A stretch of DNA of 64,000 nt. It comes from Fidelibacterota bacterium. GTDB lineage: Bacteria; Fidelibacterota; Marinisomatia; Marinisomatales; TCS55. The notes below the pieces were generated by a model that was not told where the DNA came from, searched no databases, and saw only the letters and a program-made list of their open reading frames with translations. The stretch lies in NCBI GenBank assembly GCA_014382015.1, contig JACNKN010000044.1, forward strand, positions 1-64,000. Direction: 5' to 3'. Both the position numbers and the translations under genes were made by a program. Within the stretch, counting starts at the first letter, position 1. Each line of letters opens with the position of its first letter. This document shows, piece by piece, positions 35,091 through 43,170 of this stretch.

Positions 35091-36484
35091 CCCAAAAATC
35101 CTAATCCGAGATAAAATGCCATGGCAATTCCTCCGGCAATCAAGGTGTAGGGCAATTGTGTTTTTACATGGTCAATGTGGTCGCAGGCGCTTCCCAAAGA
35201 AGAAAGGACGGTTGTGTCCGATAAAGGCGAGCAATGATCCCCGAATACGCCACCACCGGCCACTGCTGCAAAGGTGCTGAAAATGAGTGTATTGACTTCT
35301 CCGCCGGTAAACTGAAACGCCAGAGGCATGGCGATGGGAATAATAATGGCATAAGTCCCCCAGGAAGTTCCCGTGGCAAAACTGATAAAGCCTGCCAGCA
35401 AAAATGTAATCATAGGAAGCAAATTTGGTATCAACCATGCTTGAGTCAATGACACGACATATTCAGCTGTTTTTAATTCTCGACTGATCGTATTAATACA
35501 AAACGCCAGAGCTAAAATTGTTACCGCGGGCATGACGCCTTTCATACCGGCCATAACCGTTTTCATGACCCCTTGCAGATTATCTATTTTTTGAATTATC
35601 ATGATGATAGCAAAAAGAGTACACACCGTAAGATAGCTTTGTAAAATAGCAATTTTTCCAAAGAGGATGAAGCTGGTCAGATTAATTCCCACTACCAGTA
35701 TAATAGGGATAATGAAATTCAAATAAATATTGGGGTTCCCCGTGGTGGACACTTCCAGATTTGTAAGTTCTTTACCCATCATGGGCACGGCGCCATCCCG
35801 CAACACTTTCCCTTCATTCATTGCTCGATATTCCGCTTTTTTCATGGGACCAAAATCAGGAATAAAATTAGCCGCTAGCAGTCCCACCAATCCAATGGCA
35901 AAGAAAGAATAAAAATTAAATGGAACACTGTGAATATAAAGATCCATGGCTGCCGTCTGATCTGTTACAGGTCCCATGCCAATAGTGAGTCCTCCCATAT
36001 ACACAGCCCATCCTGTAAAAGGGATCAGGGCAATCATTGGTGCGGACGTGGAATCGCAAATGTAGGCCAGCTTTTCCCGGGAAATTTTATACTTATCCGT
36101 GAGCGTCCGCATGACGGGCCCTACAAATAGGGGACTGAAATAATCGCTGAAAAATATGGTAATGCCCAAACCCCAGCCCAAACCGCCCACCTGCCGTCGG
36201 GTTTGAACCCAACTGCCTACTTTTTCTGTAAAAAGTTTTACGGCTCCGGACCGCTGGAAAAAAGCCACCAGAATGCCAATATTAAATTCCAATAAAGTCA
36301 CCCAAATAAAATCTTTCGATGCCAAGGCCCGAATAAGAAAATCAGGGAAACCGGAAATACCTTCGCCCAAAAGTAATACACCCACAAAACAGGCCACTAA
36401 TAGGCTCACCACAGCATCCCGGGTGATAAAGGCTAAAGTTACTGCCAGCATCGGGGGGATGACGGATATCCAGGTTAATTCCAT
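35087..36484 (-). CDS. NhaC-family sodium/proton antiporter-like transporter
   Basis: A 465-aa inner-membrane protein with about 11 hydrophobic segments. G-T-S-W-G-T-Y-A-I-I-I-P-I-A (about 376-389) and G-D-H-C-S-P-L-S-D-T-T-V-L-S are hallmark NhaC-type motifs. It is the first gene of the lysine-type operon and overlaps the dehydrogenase-like gene by 4 bases. NhaC relatives include amino acid and organic acid exchangers, so import of lysine or export of a product in exchange for sodium is plausible. Simple Na+/H+ exchange is the default. Confidence 0.85.
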   Translation of the reverse strand: MELTWISVIPPMLAVTLAFITRDAVVSLLVACFVGVLLLGEGISGFPDFLIRALASKDFIWVTLLEFNIGILVAFFQRSGAVKLFTEKVGSWVQTRRQVGGLGWGLGITIFFSDYFSPLFVGPVMRTLTDKYKISREKLAYICDSTSAPMIALIPFTGWAVYMGGLTIGMGPVTDQTAAMDLYIHSVPFNFYSFFAIGLVGLLAANFIPDFGPMKKAEYRAMNEGKVLRDGAVPMMGKELTNLEVSTTGNPNIYLNFIIPIILVVGINLTSFILFGKIAILQSYLTVCTLFAIIMIIQKIDNLQGVMKTVMAGMKGVMPAVTILALAFCINTISRELKTAEYVVSLTQAWLIPNLLPMITFLLAGFISFATGTSWGTYAIIIPIAMPLAFQFTGGEVNTLIFSTFAAVAGGGVFGDHCSPLSDTTVLSSLGSACDHIDHVKTQLPYTLIAGGIAMAFYLGLGFLG

Positions 36485-36497
36485 TTAAAGTTCCGTT

Positions 36498-38915
36498 TTA
36501 ATCTAATTCGATGGGTTGTAGTTCATGGGAATGAACCGGTTGCGCTTCATTATTTGCATGGGGAAATTTCAATCGGGCAATCTGGCTGATGCTTCTCGCC
36601 TGTTCATCCGGTTTATATTTTAAATATTTTTCGCTATGATATTTAGCTTGGCCCAAATCTCCAAGTTTACGATTGATCAGCATCAGATTATAATGAGCAT
36701 CCGCATCTTCTGGATCAATTCGCAGTACATCAATATATATTGAATGGGCCTGGGTCCAGTTCTCGGAGAAATAGTGCGTTTGTCCAAATTGCTTCAGCAT
36801 GACCCTGTCATTGGGATTGGTTTTCCTGACATCTTCAAAAAGGGTAAAGGCATCATTATAACGACCCTCTATCTTCGCTATAAGTGCCTTAAAATATTTA
36901 GCTTTGGACCAGTCAGGATTCAGTTCCGTTGCTATTTTTAATTGATCTTTGGCTTTTTCAAATTTCCCTTCTTTAATCAAAACCCGGGCCACATTCACAA
37001 AACCATCGGCATATCCGGGAATGAGTTCTGTCACTTTTTCAAACGCACGGCGGGACGCTGCCAGGTTTTTCTGCCGTAGCATGGCGATACCATAATCATT
37101 ATAACGCATGCCGGCATTTTCAGCTAATTCTGTATTTTGGAAACTGGATAATGAAATATAATCTTCTGCCATGGTGATAATAGGTAGATCTACTGGATCA
37201 TCTAATGAATGGACTGTAATAGAACGATTGAACTTGCGGTAATTCAACTTGGCTGTCAGGTTTATTGCGCCAGTAAAATTCTCGGGAACTGTCCATGTAA
37301 AATGAATCGCGTCTGCCGAGCCTGGTGGAATGGAATTATTATACAAGGTTGTACGCCATTCATGTGGATTACGTTTAAGTATAAATTCTCCTCTACCATC
37401 TAAAAGTGCACCGCGGAAAAAATGTGCTTTTGGATCCACCGTTTTATCTTGCTGTATTAAACCACTACTGAATATGGTTTTGCCTTCATCATCTTTGCCA
37501 AGGAGTGATAACCACGGTTCGTTTGAATCAATAGTCCCTCCGGGAAAAGTGTGGCCAATATTTTTGGTACGGACCACGACTTCAAATCTTATTTTTTGAC
37601 CGGGCTTTACATGCATTGTATTGTTTAATGGTGCGATTAATTCCCCATCTACAACTGCACCAAAAATATCCACTGAAACTCGATCCCCCTTTAAAAATTG
37701 TGTTGTTCGATTTAACCATTCGATATTTTTTAATGACGGCAAAGATGGCATGGCCGTATTTGCTGCGGGGAAATAATGACTCTTCACTATTCCATTATTA
37801 TTCCCCATATCCTGGGATGGAACATTATACATATGACAATTCCTACAATCTAGCGGAACAGGGGGATTATAAAAAGATGCTACAGCGTTGTAGCTGACAC
37901 CACTGGCCTGCCAGGCATCATATTCATCCTGACCGCGTAGCCATTTATAATTATTAATTTCTACATCCAGACTCACTTTATGGCAGGTTGCACAAAATTT
38001 TTCACCCGTATGAATGGGGTTTAGGAACCCCTTGCTATGGGCTTGGGGCTTTAATTTGATAAGCAATTTATTCACTGTTCCCAATATACCCGATGAATGG
38101 GAAAATGGATATTCTATCGGTGAATCCAATATATAATTAGAATTTCCCGTGATATCCGGGATATCAACCATGCCATGACAAACTTCACAGGTAATGCCTG
38201 ATGATGCTTCAGGAATATCCATTTGGGGGCCAGTTTCCATGAGCCCTGAATAAAGCATGACCGGATCGTGACAACTACCACACCACCTGACTGTTGTTGA
38301 ATCTGCAGTCTCTAAAAGGTATTCTACGGAAGCCTTATAAAACGGATTGTTAAAAGACGAATTCCGATGGGCAGATTGATTCCATTGCTCATAAATATCC
38401 GGATGGCAACCAGAAGTACCGCAGCGGGCGGAACGATTGATGGATTCTATTGCTATATATCCCCCGGAGACTGTTGAACCAGGAGATGGTGAAAAATCAG
38501 CAGGATTATTGCTTGCATTACTTAAGGACACATCAAATGATTTTCCTATAAATAATAGAAGAATTATGGCTATTACTATTCCTGTTGCTTTACCGATTTC
38601 AATATCATATTGTAAAACAATCAATACAATAAAAAGAATAGAACCAACAATGTGGGTACCCAAAATAATCTGACCAACCCCTGTAATGCCCACAGCCATC
38701 AATAGCATACCCGTGAATAAAGAAAATGAAAAAGATAAAATGACTGGCTGTTTACGGGATGACCGAAGTTCGGAATTTGTATAATACAGGATTGGGATAA
38801 AAAACCCAGCGCCTAAATGCAGGAATACAATGAATGGAGTATATGTGGCGTCTGCCTGAAATAATTGAAGGTAGATTGCCGTCCCAAGTTGAATCCCAAT
38901 TAGGGCTCTAATCAT
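36498..38915 (-). CDS. Membrane multihaem cytochrome c fused to TPR repeats
   Basis: An 805-aa protein in three parts. Residues 1-127 hold about four transmembrane helices. Residues 160-365 hold haem sites: C-G-T-S-G-C-H at 165 (a C-x4-C-H site), then C-x2-C-H at 212, 243, 308 and 357, resembling cytochrome c554-type domains. After a beta-rich linker, residues from about 620 onward are TPR repeats. The haem domain should face the periplasm, and electron transfer is probable. It overlaps the TPR gene by 4 bases and belongs with the ASPIC gene as a three-gene set often found together. The electron donor or acceptor is unknown. Confidence 0.82.
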   Translation of the reverse strand: MIRALIGIQLGTAIYLQLFQADATYTPFIVFLHLGAGFFIPILYYTNSELRSSRKQPVILSFSFSLFTGMLLMAVGITGVGQIILGTHIVGSILFIVLIVLQYDIEIGKATGIVIAIILLLFIGKSFDVSLSNASNNPADFSPSPGSTVSGGYIAIESINRSARCGTSGCHPDIYEQWNQSAHRNSSFNNPFYKASVEYLLETADSTTVRWCGSCHDPVMLYSGLMETGPQMDIPEASSGITCEVCHGMVDIPDITGNSNYILDSPIEYPFSHSSGILGTVNKLLIKLKPQAHSKGFLNPIHTGEKFCATCHKVSLDVEINNYKWLRGQDEYDAWQASGVSYNAVASFYNPPVPLDCRNCHMYNVPSQDMGNNNGIVKSHYFPAANTAMPSLPSLKNIEWLNRTTQFLKGDRVSVDIFGAVVDGELIAPLNNTMHVKPGQKIRFEVVVRTKNIGHTFPGGTIDSNEPWLSLLGKDDEGKTIFSSGLIQQDKTVDPKAHFFRGALLDGRGEFILKRNPHEWRTTLYNNSIPPGSADAIHFTWTVPENFTGAINLTAKLNYRKFNRSITVHSLDDPVDLPIITMAEDYISLSSFQNTELAENAGMRYNDYGIAMLRQKNLAASRRAFEKVTELIPGYADGFVNVARVLIKEGKFEKAKDQLKIATELNPDWSKAKYFKALIAKIEGRYNDAFTLFEDVRKTNPNDRVMLKQFGQTHYFSENWTQAHSIYIDVLRIDPEDADAHYNLMLINRKLGDLGQAKYHSEKYLKYKPDEQARSISQIARLKFPHANNEAQPVHSHELQPIELD

Positions 38916-40462
38916 GGGCGGAACAGGGACTTTTTAATTCTGGTAATCTCACTCATGGCAGTTGTATCTCCATAATAATGTGCCTTTTGCCAAACCACTA
39001 TTGCTTTTTCTCGCCGATCATTTTCCTCAAATAATTCTGCCAAATCTTGTGTGATTTCAAGATCTGTCGGCCGCATTTGTAAGCGGGATAATAGATTATC
39101 ACGAATCTTCTCAAAATCAGATTGTGCTTTAAATTCAATTAAATAAAATTGCGACAGTTGATCTTCTCCTATCTTTTTATACACCTGCCCTAAATTATAT
39201 AGGGTTTCTGAATTTTGACTATTTATCCTGTGAGATTTATCAAAACTTTTTAACGCATCTTCCCATTTTTTCTGCCGCATATAAGATTGGCCAAGATGAA
39301 ACCAGGAAAGAGGATTATCGGGGTCAGTCTGGGTACTTTTATCTAAATATTTTTCCGCATCAATGGGTTGATTCTCAGCTAAAGATACCAACCCTAAAAA
39401 GTGATAAATACTTGGAGATTCACTATTCCATCTCAGGGCATCTTCTAAAGATTCTCTTGCAGGTTTTAATCGATTCAAATAATATAGAGCCACTCCCTTT
39501 TTATAATGTCCCTCCCAGGATTTGGGTGCATATAAAACAGCCTCATTGTAATCCTTTAATGCTTCTTCAAACCGCTGCTGGGATTTGTGGATATCTCCTC
39601 TTTCAATATAAACCATCGCACGAGTTGGGTTCCGATCTATTGCTTCACTCAATACATTAATAGCCAATTCCTTTTGACCTAATTTTTGATATAACTGACT
39701 CAGTGTAACATAAAATATTGTTCCATTTGGATTTAAACTAATTGCAATATTGATATGCCTAAGCGCTTCCTTGTACTGATAGTTTGCCAAATATGCTTTT
39801 CCAAGGTCGTGTTGTACCTGGAACAAATCCGGCCTTAGATCAATGACCCGATTTAAATTAAGTATGGCATTACCGGGCTGTTTCCCCTGCAGTTGGGCCC
39901 GGCCCAGCCAATACCATCCATATAAATTATCAGGTTCGGCTTCTGTCGCTTTTTTTAACCATAAAATGGCATGGTCATAGTCTTTGACGAAGGTGTACAT
40001 ATCTCCCAGGTTTCTATATGCGCGCCCATACATAGGGTCAGCGGCAACAGCTTTTTTAAACATATCGATGGCTAATTGATATTGTTCTTTATCCCGATAG
40101 ATCGTTCCCATGTTATTGTAAGCTTTTGCAAATTTAGGATTCAGAGCGACTGTTTTGTTGTAAGCATCCGCTGCCTTGACTAAATCCTTACCATTATAAT
40201 ATAGATTCCCAATATTTAACCATACGGCTGGTTGATTTGCATCAATGCTTAAACTATTGTGATATGCCATGAGGGCACCTTGAGGGTCTCCACTACGGTC
40301 CAATGATTTCGCCAATCCATTGTGGGCCTGTATATTTTTTGGATACGATTTAAGAACAGAATCAAATATGGTATAAGAATCATAAAACTTTCCATTGGCT
40401 AAGGCTTCTTCACCTTTCACTATTTCAGATGATTGGGCCCAAAGAATAAATGGAAAAAACAA
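38912..40462 (-). CDS. Exported TPR-repeat protein
   Basis: Up to 516 aa, built almost entirely of tandem 34-residue TPR units (A-x-x-x-x-G-x-x-x-x-x-x-A-x-x-x-F motifs such as N-M-G-T-I-Y-R-D-K-E and N-L-G-D-M-Y), about 13 by eye. Such proteins are scaffolds. The start is uncertain. The first canonical codon is TTG at 40462, giving a short hydrophobic leader F-F-P-F-I-L-W-A-Q with no positive residue. Reading upstream in frame adds Y-Y-K-S-I-I, a better signal peptide, but with no ATG, GTG or TTG. It lies 2 bases after the ASPIC gene and overlaps the cytochrome by 4. Confidence 0.82.
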   Translation of the reverse strand: MFFPFILWAQSSEIVKGEEALANGKFYDSYTIFDSVLKSYPKNIQAHNGLAKSLDRSGDPQGALMAYHNSLSIDANQPAVWLNIGNLYYNGKDLVKAADAYNKTVALNPKFAKAYNNMGTIYRDKEQYQLAIDMFKKAVAADPMYGRAYRNLGDMYTFVKDYDHAILWLKKATEAEPDNLYGWYWLGRAQLQGKQPGNAILNLNRVIDLRPDLFQVQHDLGKAYLANYQYKEALRHINIAISLNPNGTIFYVTLSQLYQKLGQKELAINVLSEAIDRNPTRAMVYIERGDIHKSQQRFEEALKDYNEAVLYAPKSWEGHYKKGVALYYLNRLKPARESLEDALRWNSESPSIYHFLGLVSLAENQPIDAEKYLDKSTQTDPDNPLSWFHLGQSYMRQKKWEDALKSFDKSHRINSQNSETLYNLGQVYKKIGEDQLSQFYLIEFKAQSDFEKIRDNLLSRLQMRPTDLEITQDLAELFEENDRREKAIVVWQKAHYYGDTTAMSEITRIKKSLFRP

Positions 40463-40464
40463 TA

Positions 40465-42114
40465 TTATTGATTTATAATAGATATGTCACCCCCCTGGCG
40501 AATGGTATAAAATGAATTTATTTTCAAGGAATCGTAGGTTTCATTTCTCCCATCTGGCCAATAGATTATTAGAGATTTAATTTTAATATCTTTACCTATC
40601 CCAAAAACGACCCGTTTATCATTTGAAGAAAGATAGCTCGCTGCCGGATTCAACCAAGCGGTTTGAATACCACTTTTTGTTTTTAATTCTAACTTTGCAC
40701 CGATGGCATCTCGATTGCAGGTGACACCTTCCAGTTCAATATTAATCCAGTTATTACCCAGTTTGGATTTATTGATTAATAAGTTTGCAACACCATTATT
40801 GTTCGAAATTACAATATCAATGTCACCATCATTATCTATATCTCCGAAAGCAGCGCCCCTCGCAACGCTCTTCTTATTTAATTCTTTGGCGCTTTTATTT
40901 TCCTTAAAAGTCCCATCTGTTTGATTGATAAATATTTGCTTTCGTTGTGCATGAGAATAATCTTTATTGAATAATGCTATATTGTCAATGACATGACCGT
41001 TTGCAATAAAGATGTCCAGCCAGCCATCCAGATTTAAATCTACAAACTTGGTACCAAACCCCAACAAATCTAAACTGGGTTGGCCCAACCCGGCGGAAAA
41101 AGTTTTATCTGTAAAGGATCCATTTTTATCATTCATGTAAAGCGTATTGGATTCACCACTGAAATTGGTGACGAATAAATCCAGCCAACCGTCACCATTT
41201 ATATCTCCAAAATCAACCCCCATCCCCGCTTCGGCACGGCCATTTTCATTAAAACCAATACCAGAGAATAGCGCTTCTTCCTGGAATTCTCCATTCCCAT
41301 TATTGACATATAATAAATTCATGACCTTATCATTCGCCACATAAAGATCCATATCACCATCGTTATCATAATCCCCCGGAACAACACCCAATCCTTTTCC
41401 CTGGTCGTTTCCAATACCCACTCGCTGGGTCCAATCGGTAAAAGTCCCGTCACCGTTATTATGAAAATATTGATCCGGCAATCCCTTAAATATGTCAGGA
41501 TCGCAATAGGCACGGTGCCCGCTCCGTTGTTCACCGCACCACGGATTCTTATCAATAGAATATTCCACATAGTTTGTTACATACAGGTCCAGCCATCCGT
41601 CATTATCTCCATCAAAAAAGGCAGCACTGGAACTCCAGAATTGATTGGCGATTCCACTTGATTTTGATCCATTTAGAAAAGTGCCGTCACCATTATTAAT
41701 GTATAAAATATCCGTACCAAAATTCGTCACGTATAAATCTGTATCCCCATCATTATCCACATCGCTGCAAGCACAACCAATACTATAGCTTGGGTCTCCC
41801 ACACCTGCTTCAGCAGTTACGTCAATCCATTTCCCATGATTATTTTGATATAATTTATTGGTGAGTTGCCTGGAACCATCCCATCCTGGTAAGGGTGCGC
41901 CCTGGGTAAAATAAATATCCAAATCTCCATCGTTGTCATAGTCCACAAGGCACACACCAGAACCCATGGTTTCTACATAAAACTTTTCCCCATTACCGCC
42001 ATGGTCATGAGTAAAATGAAGTCCCGTATTCTTAGCCACATCAATAAACGATAAGTCTTGTCCGACTAAAGATGAAGCTGCACAGAGAGATATGGATAGT
42101 AAAAACCGATTCAT
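40465..42114 (-). CDS. FG-GAP/VCBS-repeat protein with ASPIC/UnbV C-terminal domain
   Basis: A 549-aa secreted protein. A signal peptide (M-N-R-F-L-L-S...S-L-V-G-Q) is followed by repeated D-x-D-x-D-G-D-x-D calcium-binding loops of a seven-bladed FG-GAP propeller (about residues 55-440). The C-terminus is the ASPIC/UnbV domain with A-I-G-A-K-L-E-L, W-L-N-P-A-A-S-Y-L-S-S-N and V-F-G-I-G-K. These proteins accompany TPR and cytochrome genes in marine and environmental bacteria. The function is not established. It is the first of the three minus-strand genes and has a terminator just upstream belonging to the previous operon. Confidence 0.87.
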   Translation of the reverse strand: MNRFLLSISLCAASSLVGQDLSFIDVAKNTGLHFTHDHGGNGEKFYVETMGSGVCLVDYDNDGDLDIYFTQGAPLPGWDGSRQLTNKLYQNNHGKWIDVTAEAGVGDPSYSIGCACSDVDNDGDTDLYVTNFGTDILYINNGDGTFLNGSKSSGIANQFWSSSAAFFDGDNDGWLDLYVTNYVEYSIDKNPWCGEQRSGHRAYCDPDIFKGLPDQYFHNNGDGTFTDWTQRVGIGNDQGKGLGVVPGDYDNDGDMDLYVANDKVMNLLYVNNGNGEFQEEALFSGIGFNENGRAEAGMGVDFGDINGDGWLDLFVTNFSGESNTLYMNDKNGSFTDKTFSAGLGQPSLDLLGFGTKFVDLNLDGWLDIFIANGHVIDNIALFNKDYSHAQRKQIFINQTDGTFKENKSAKELNKKSVARGAAFGDIDNDGDIDIVISNNNGVANLLINKSKLGNNWINIELEGVTCNRDAIGAKLELKTKSGIQTAWLNPAASYLSSNDKRVVFGIGKDIKIKSLIIYWPDGRNETYDSLKINSFYTIRQGGDISIINQ

Positions 42115-42129
42115 TGCTCAGGAATGTAC

Positions 42130-42170
42130 AAAAAAAAACCCCATTCCAAATAATCGGAACGGGGTTTTTT
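42130..42170 (-). terminator. Intrinsic terminator between PorV-like gene and ASPIC gene
   Basis: AAAACCCCATTCC pairs with GGAACGGGGTTTT (one mismatched pair) around an 8-base loop. A-runs and T-runs on both sides make it work in either direction. On the minus strand it closes the TonB receptor, secreted protein and PorV-like operon, 20 bases after the last stop codon. Confidence 0.88.
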
Positions 42171-42189
42171 ATTATTCATTAAAAGATGC

Positions 42190-43158
42190 TTATAAGCTGT
42201 AACCCAATGAGAATTGCGTTACCGAACCAAAGTCCTTTGTGGAAGTGAATGCAGCATCAATTGAAATTCCAGCTACTTTTACACCGCCACCCAATGAGAG
42301 GGGTGCTTGGGTATTACCCAGAGAATAGCTTCCGCGAATTTTAGCCATACCGGCCACAGTCATTTCACCATTAAAGGCAAACCGTTGGGCTGCATCAGCA
42401 AACTTAGTCACATTCAAACCAGCGATTAATCCCATATTGGCATCGCCAAAGGCCTGACCCACAATTCCAAATTGAAATGTCATGGGCAGAGAGACATCCG
42501 GTTCTTCTTCCACTTCAACCGGTGTTACATCGCCACCAAAGTTGGAGATGACGGCACCGAGTCTGATATTTTTATACCCAACATTAAACTGGGTTCCAAT
42601 ATCAAATCCCATGCCGCCTATTGAGATGCCATCAATTGTTTCGGATACTGATTTTGCTGTACCACCAATAGAAAATTTATCCGACAGATTTTTGGCATAA
42701 CTCACTTGGAGTGCCCTATCTGATGCAGTGAAACTTCCTTGGTTTGCATCAAAAATAAATTCGTCATCACCAGACCAGCCAGAGCGCATCATATCACCAT
42801 AATCCACACTCAGAATTGATGCACCGATTACACCGCCAGCAAGAGGCATGGCAAAACCAAAATTATTATAACTGGTTTCAACAAACCATTGGGTTTGCCC
42901 AGCCGTAATGCCAATTCCTGTGACATTTGTCAGACCTGCAGGATTCCAGAACATGGCTTCTGGACCCTCAGCCTGAGCTGCCAATCCGCCCAAAGCAGTC
43001 CCGCGGGCACCATAGCTTAAATTCAGGAATTTGAATCCAACGGATCCTGCCTTATCGTTTGCGTTCTCATCTTTTTGGGCAACAAGCAATGTTCCTGGCA
43101 GAACCAATGAAATTAGAAGAGCCGCTGCGATTTTTTTCATTTTATTTAATTGTCTCAT
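42190..43158 (-). CDS. PorV/PorQ-like outer-membrane protein
   Basis: A 322-aa outer-membrane beta-barrel protein of the PorV/PorQ family, associated with type IX secretion. A signal peptide (A-A-A-L-L-I-S-L-V...L-L-V-A-Q) leads into F-L-N-L-S-Y-G-A-R-G-T-A-L-G-G and M-F-W-N-P-A-G-L, the family's N-terminal signature. The rest alternates short beta strands and ends in Q-F-S-L-G-Y-S-L, a barrel end. AAGGAG 7 bases before the ATG sets the start. It follows a protein with a type IX-like C-terminal domain by 12 bases, so it may help export or attach that protein. Confidence 0.85.
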   Translation of the reverse strand: MRQLNKMKKIAAALLISLVLPGTLLVAQKDENANDKAGSVGFKFLNLSYGARGTALGGLAAQAEGPEAMFWNPAGLTNVTGIGITAGQTQWFVETSYNNFGFAMPLAGGVIGASILSVDYGDMMRSGWSGDDEFIFDANQGSFTASDRALQVSYAKNLSDKFSIGGTAKSVSETIDGISIGGMGFDIGTQFNVGYKNIRLGAVISNFGGDVTPVEVEEEPDVSLPMTFQFGIVGQAFGDANMGLIAGLNVTKFADAAQRFAFNGEMTVAGMAKIRGSYSLGNTQAPLSLGGGVKVAGISIDAAFTSTKDFGSVTQFSLGYSL

Positions 43159-43170
43159 TATTGCTCTCCT

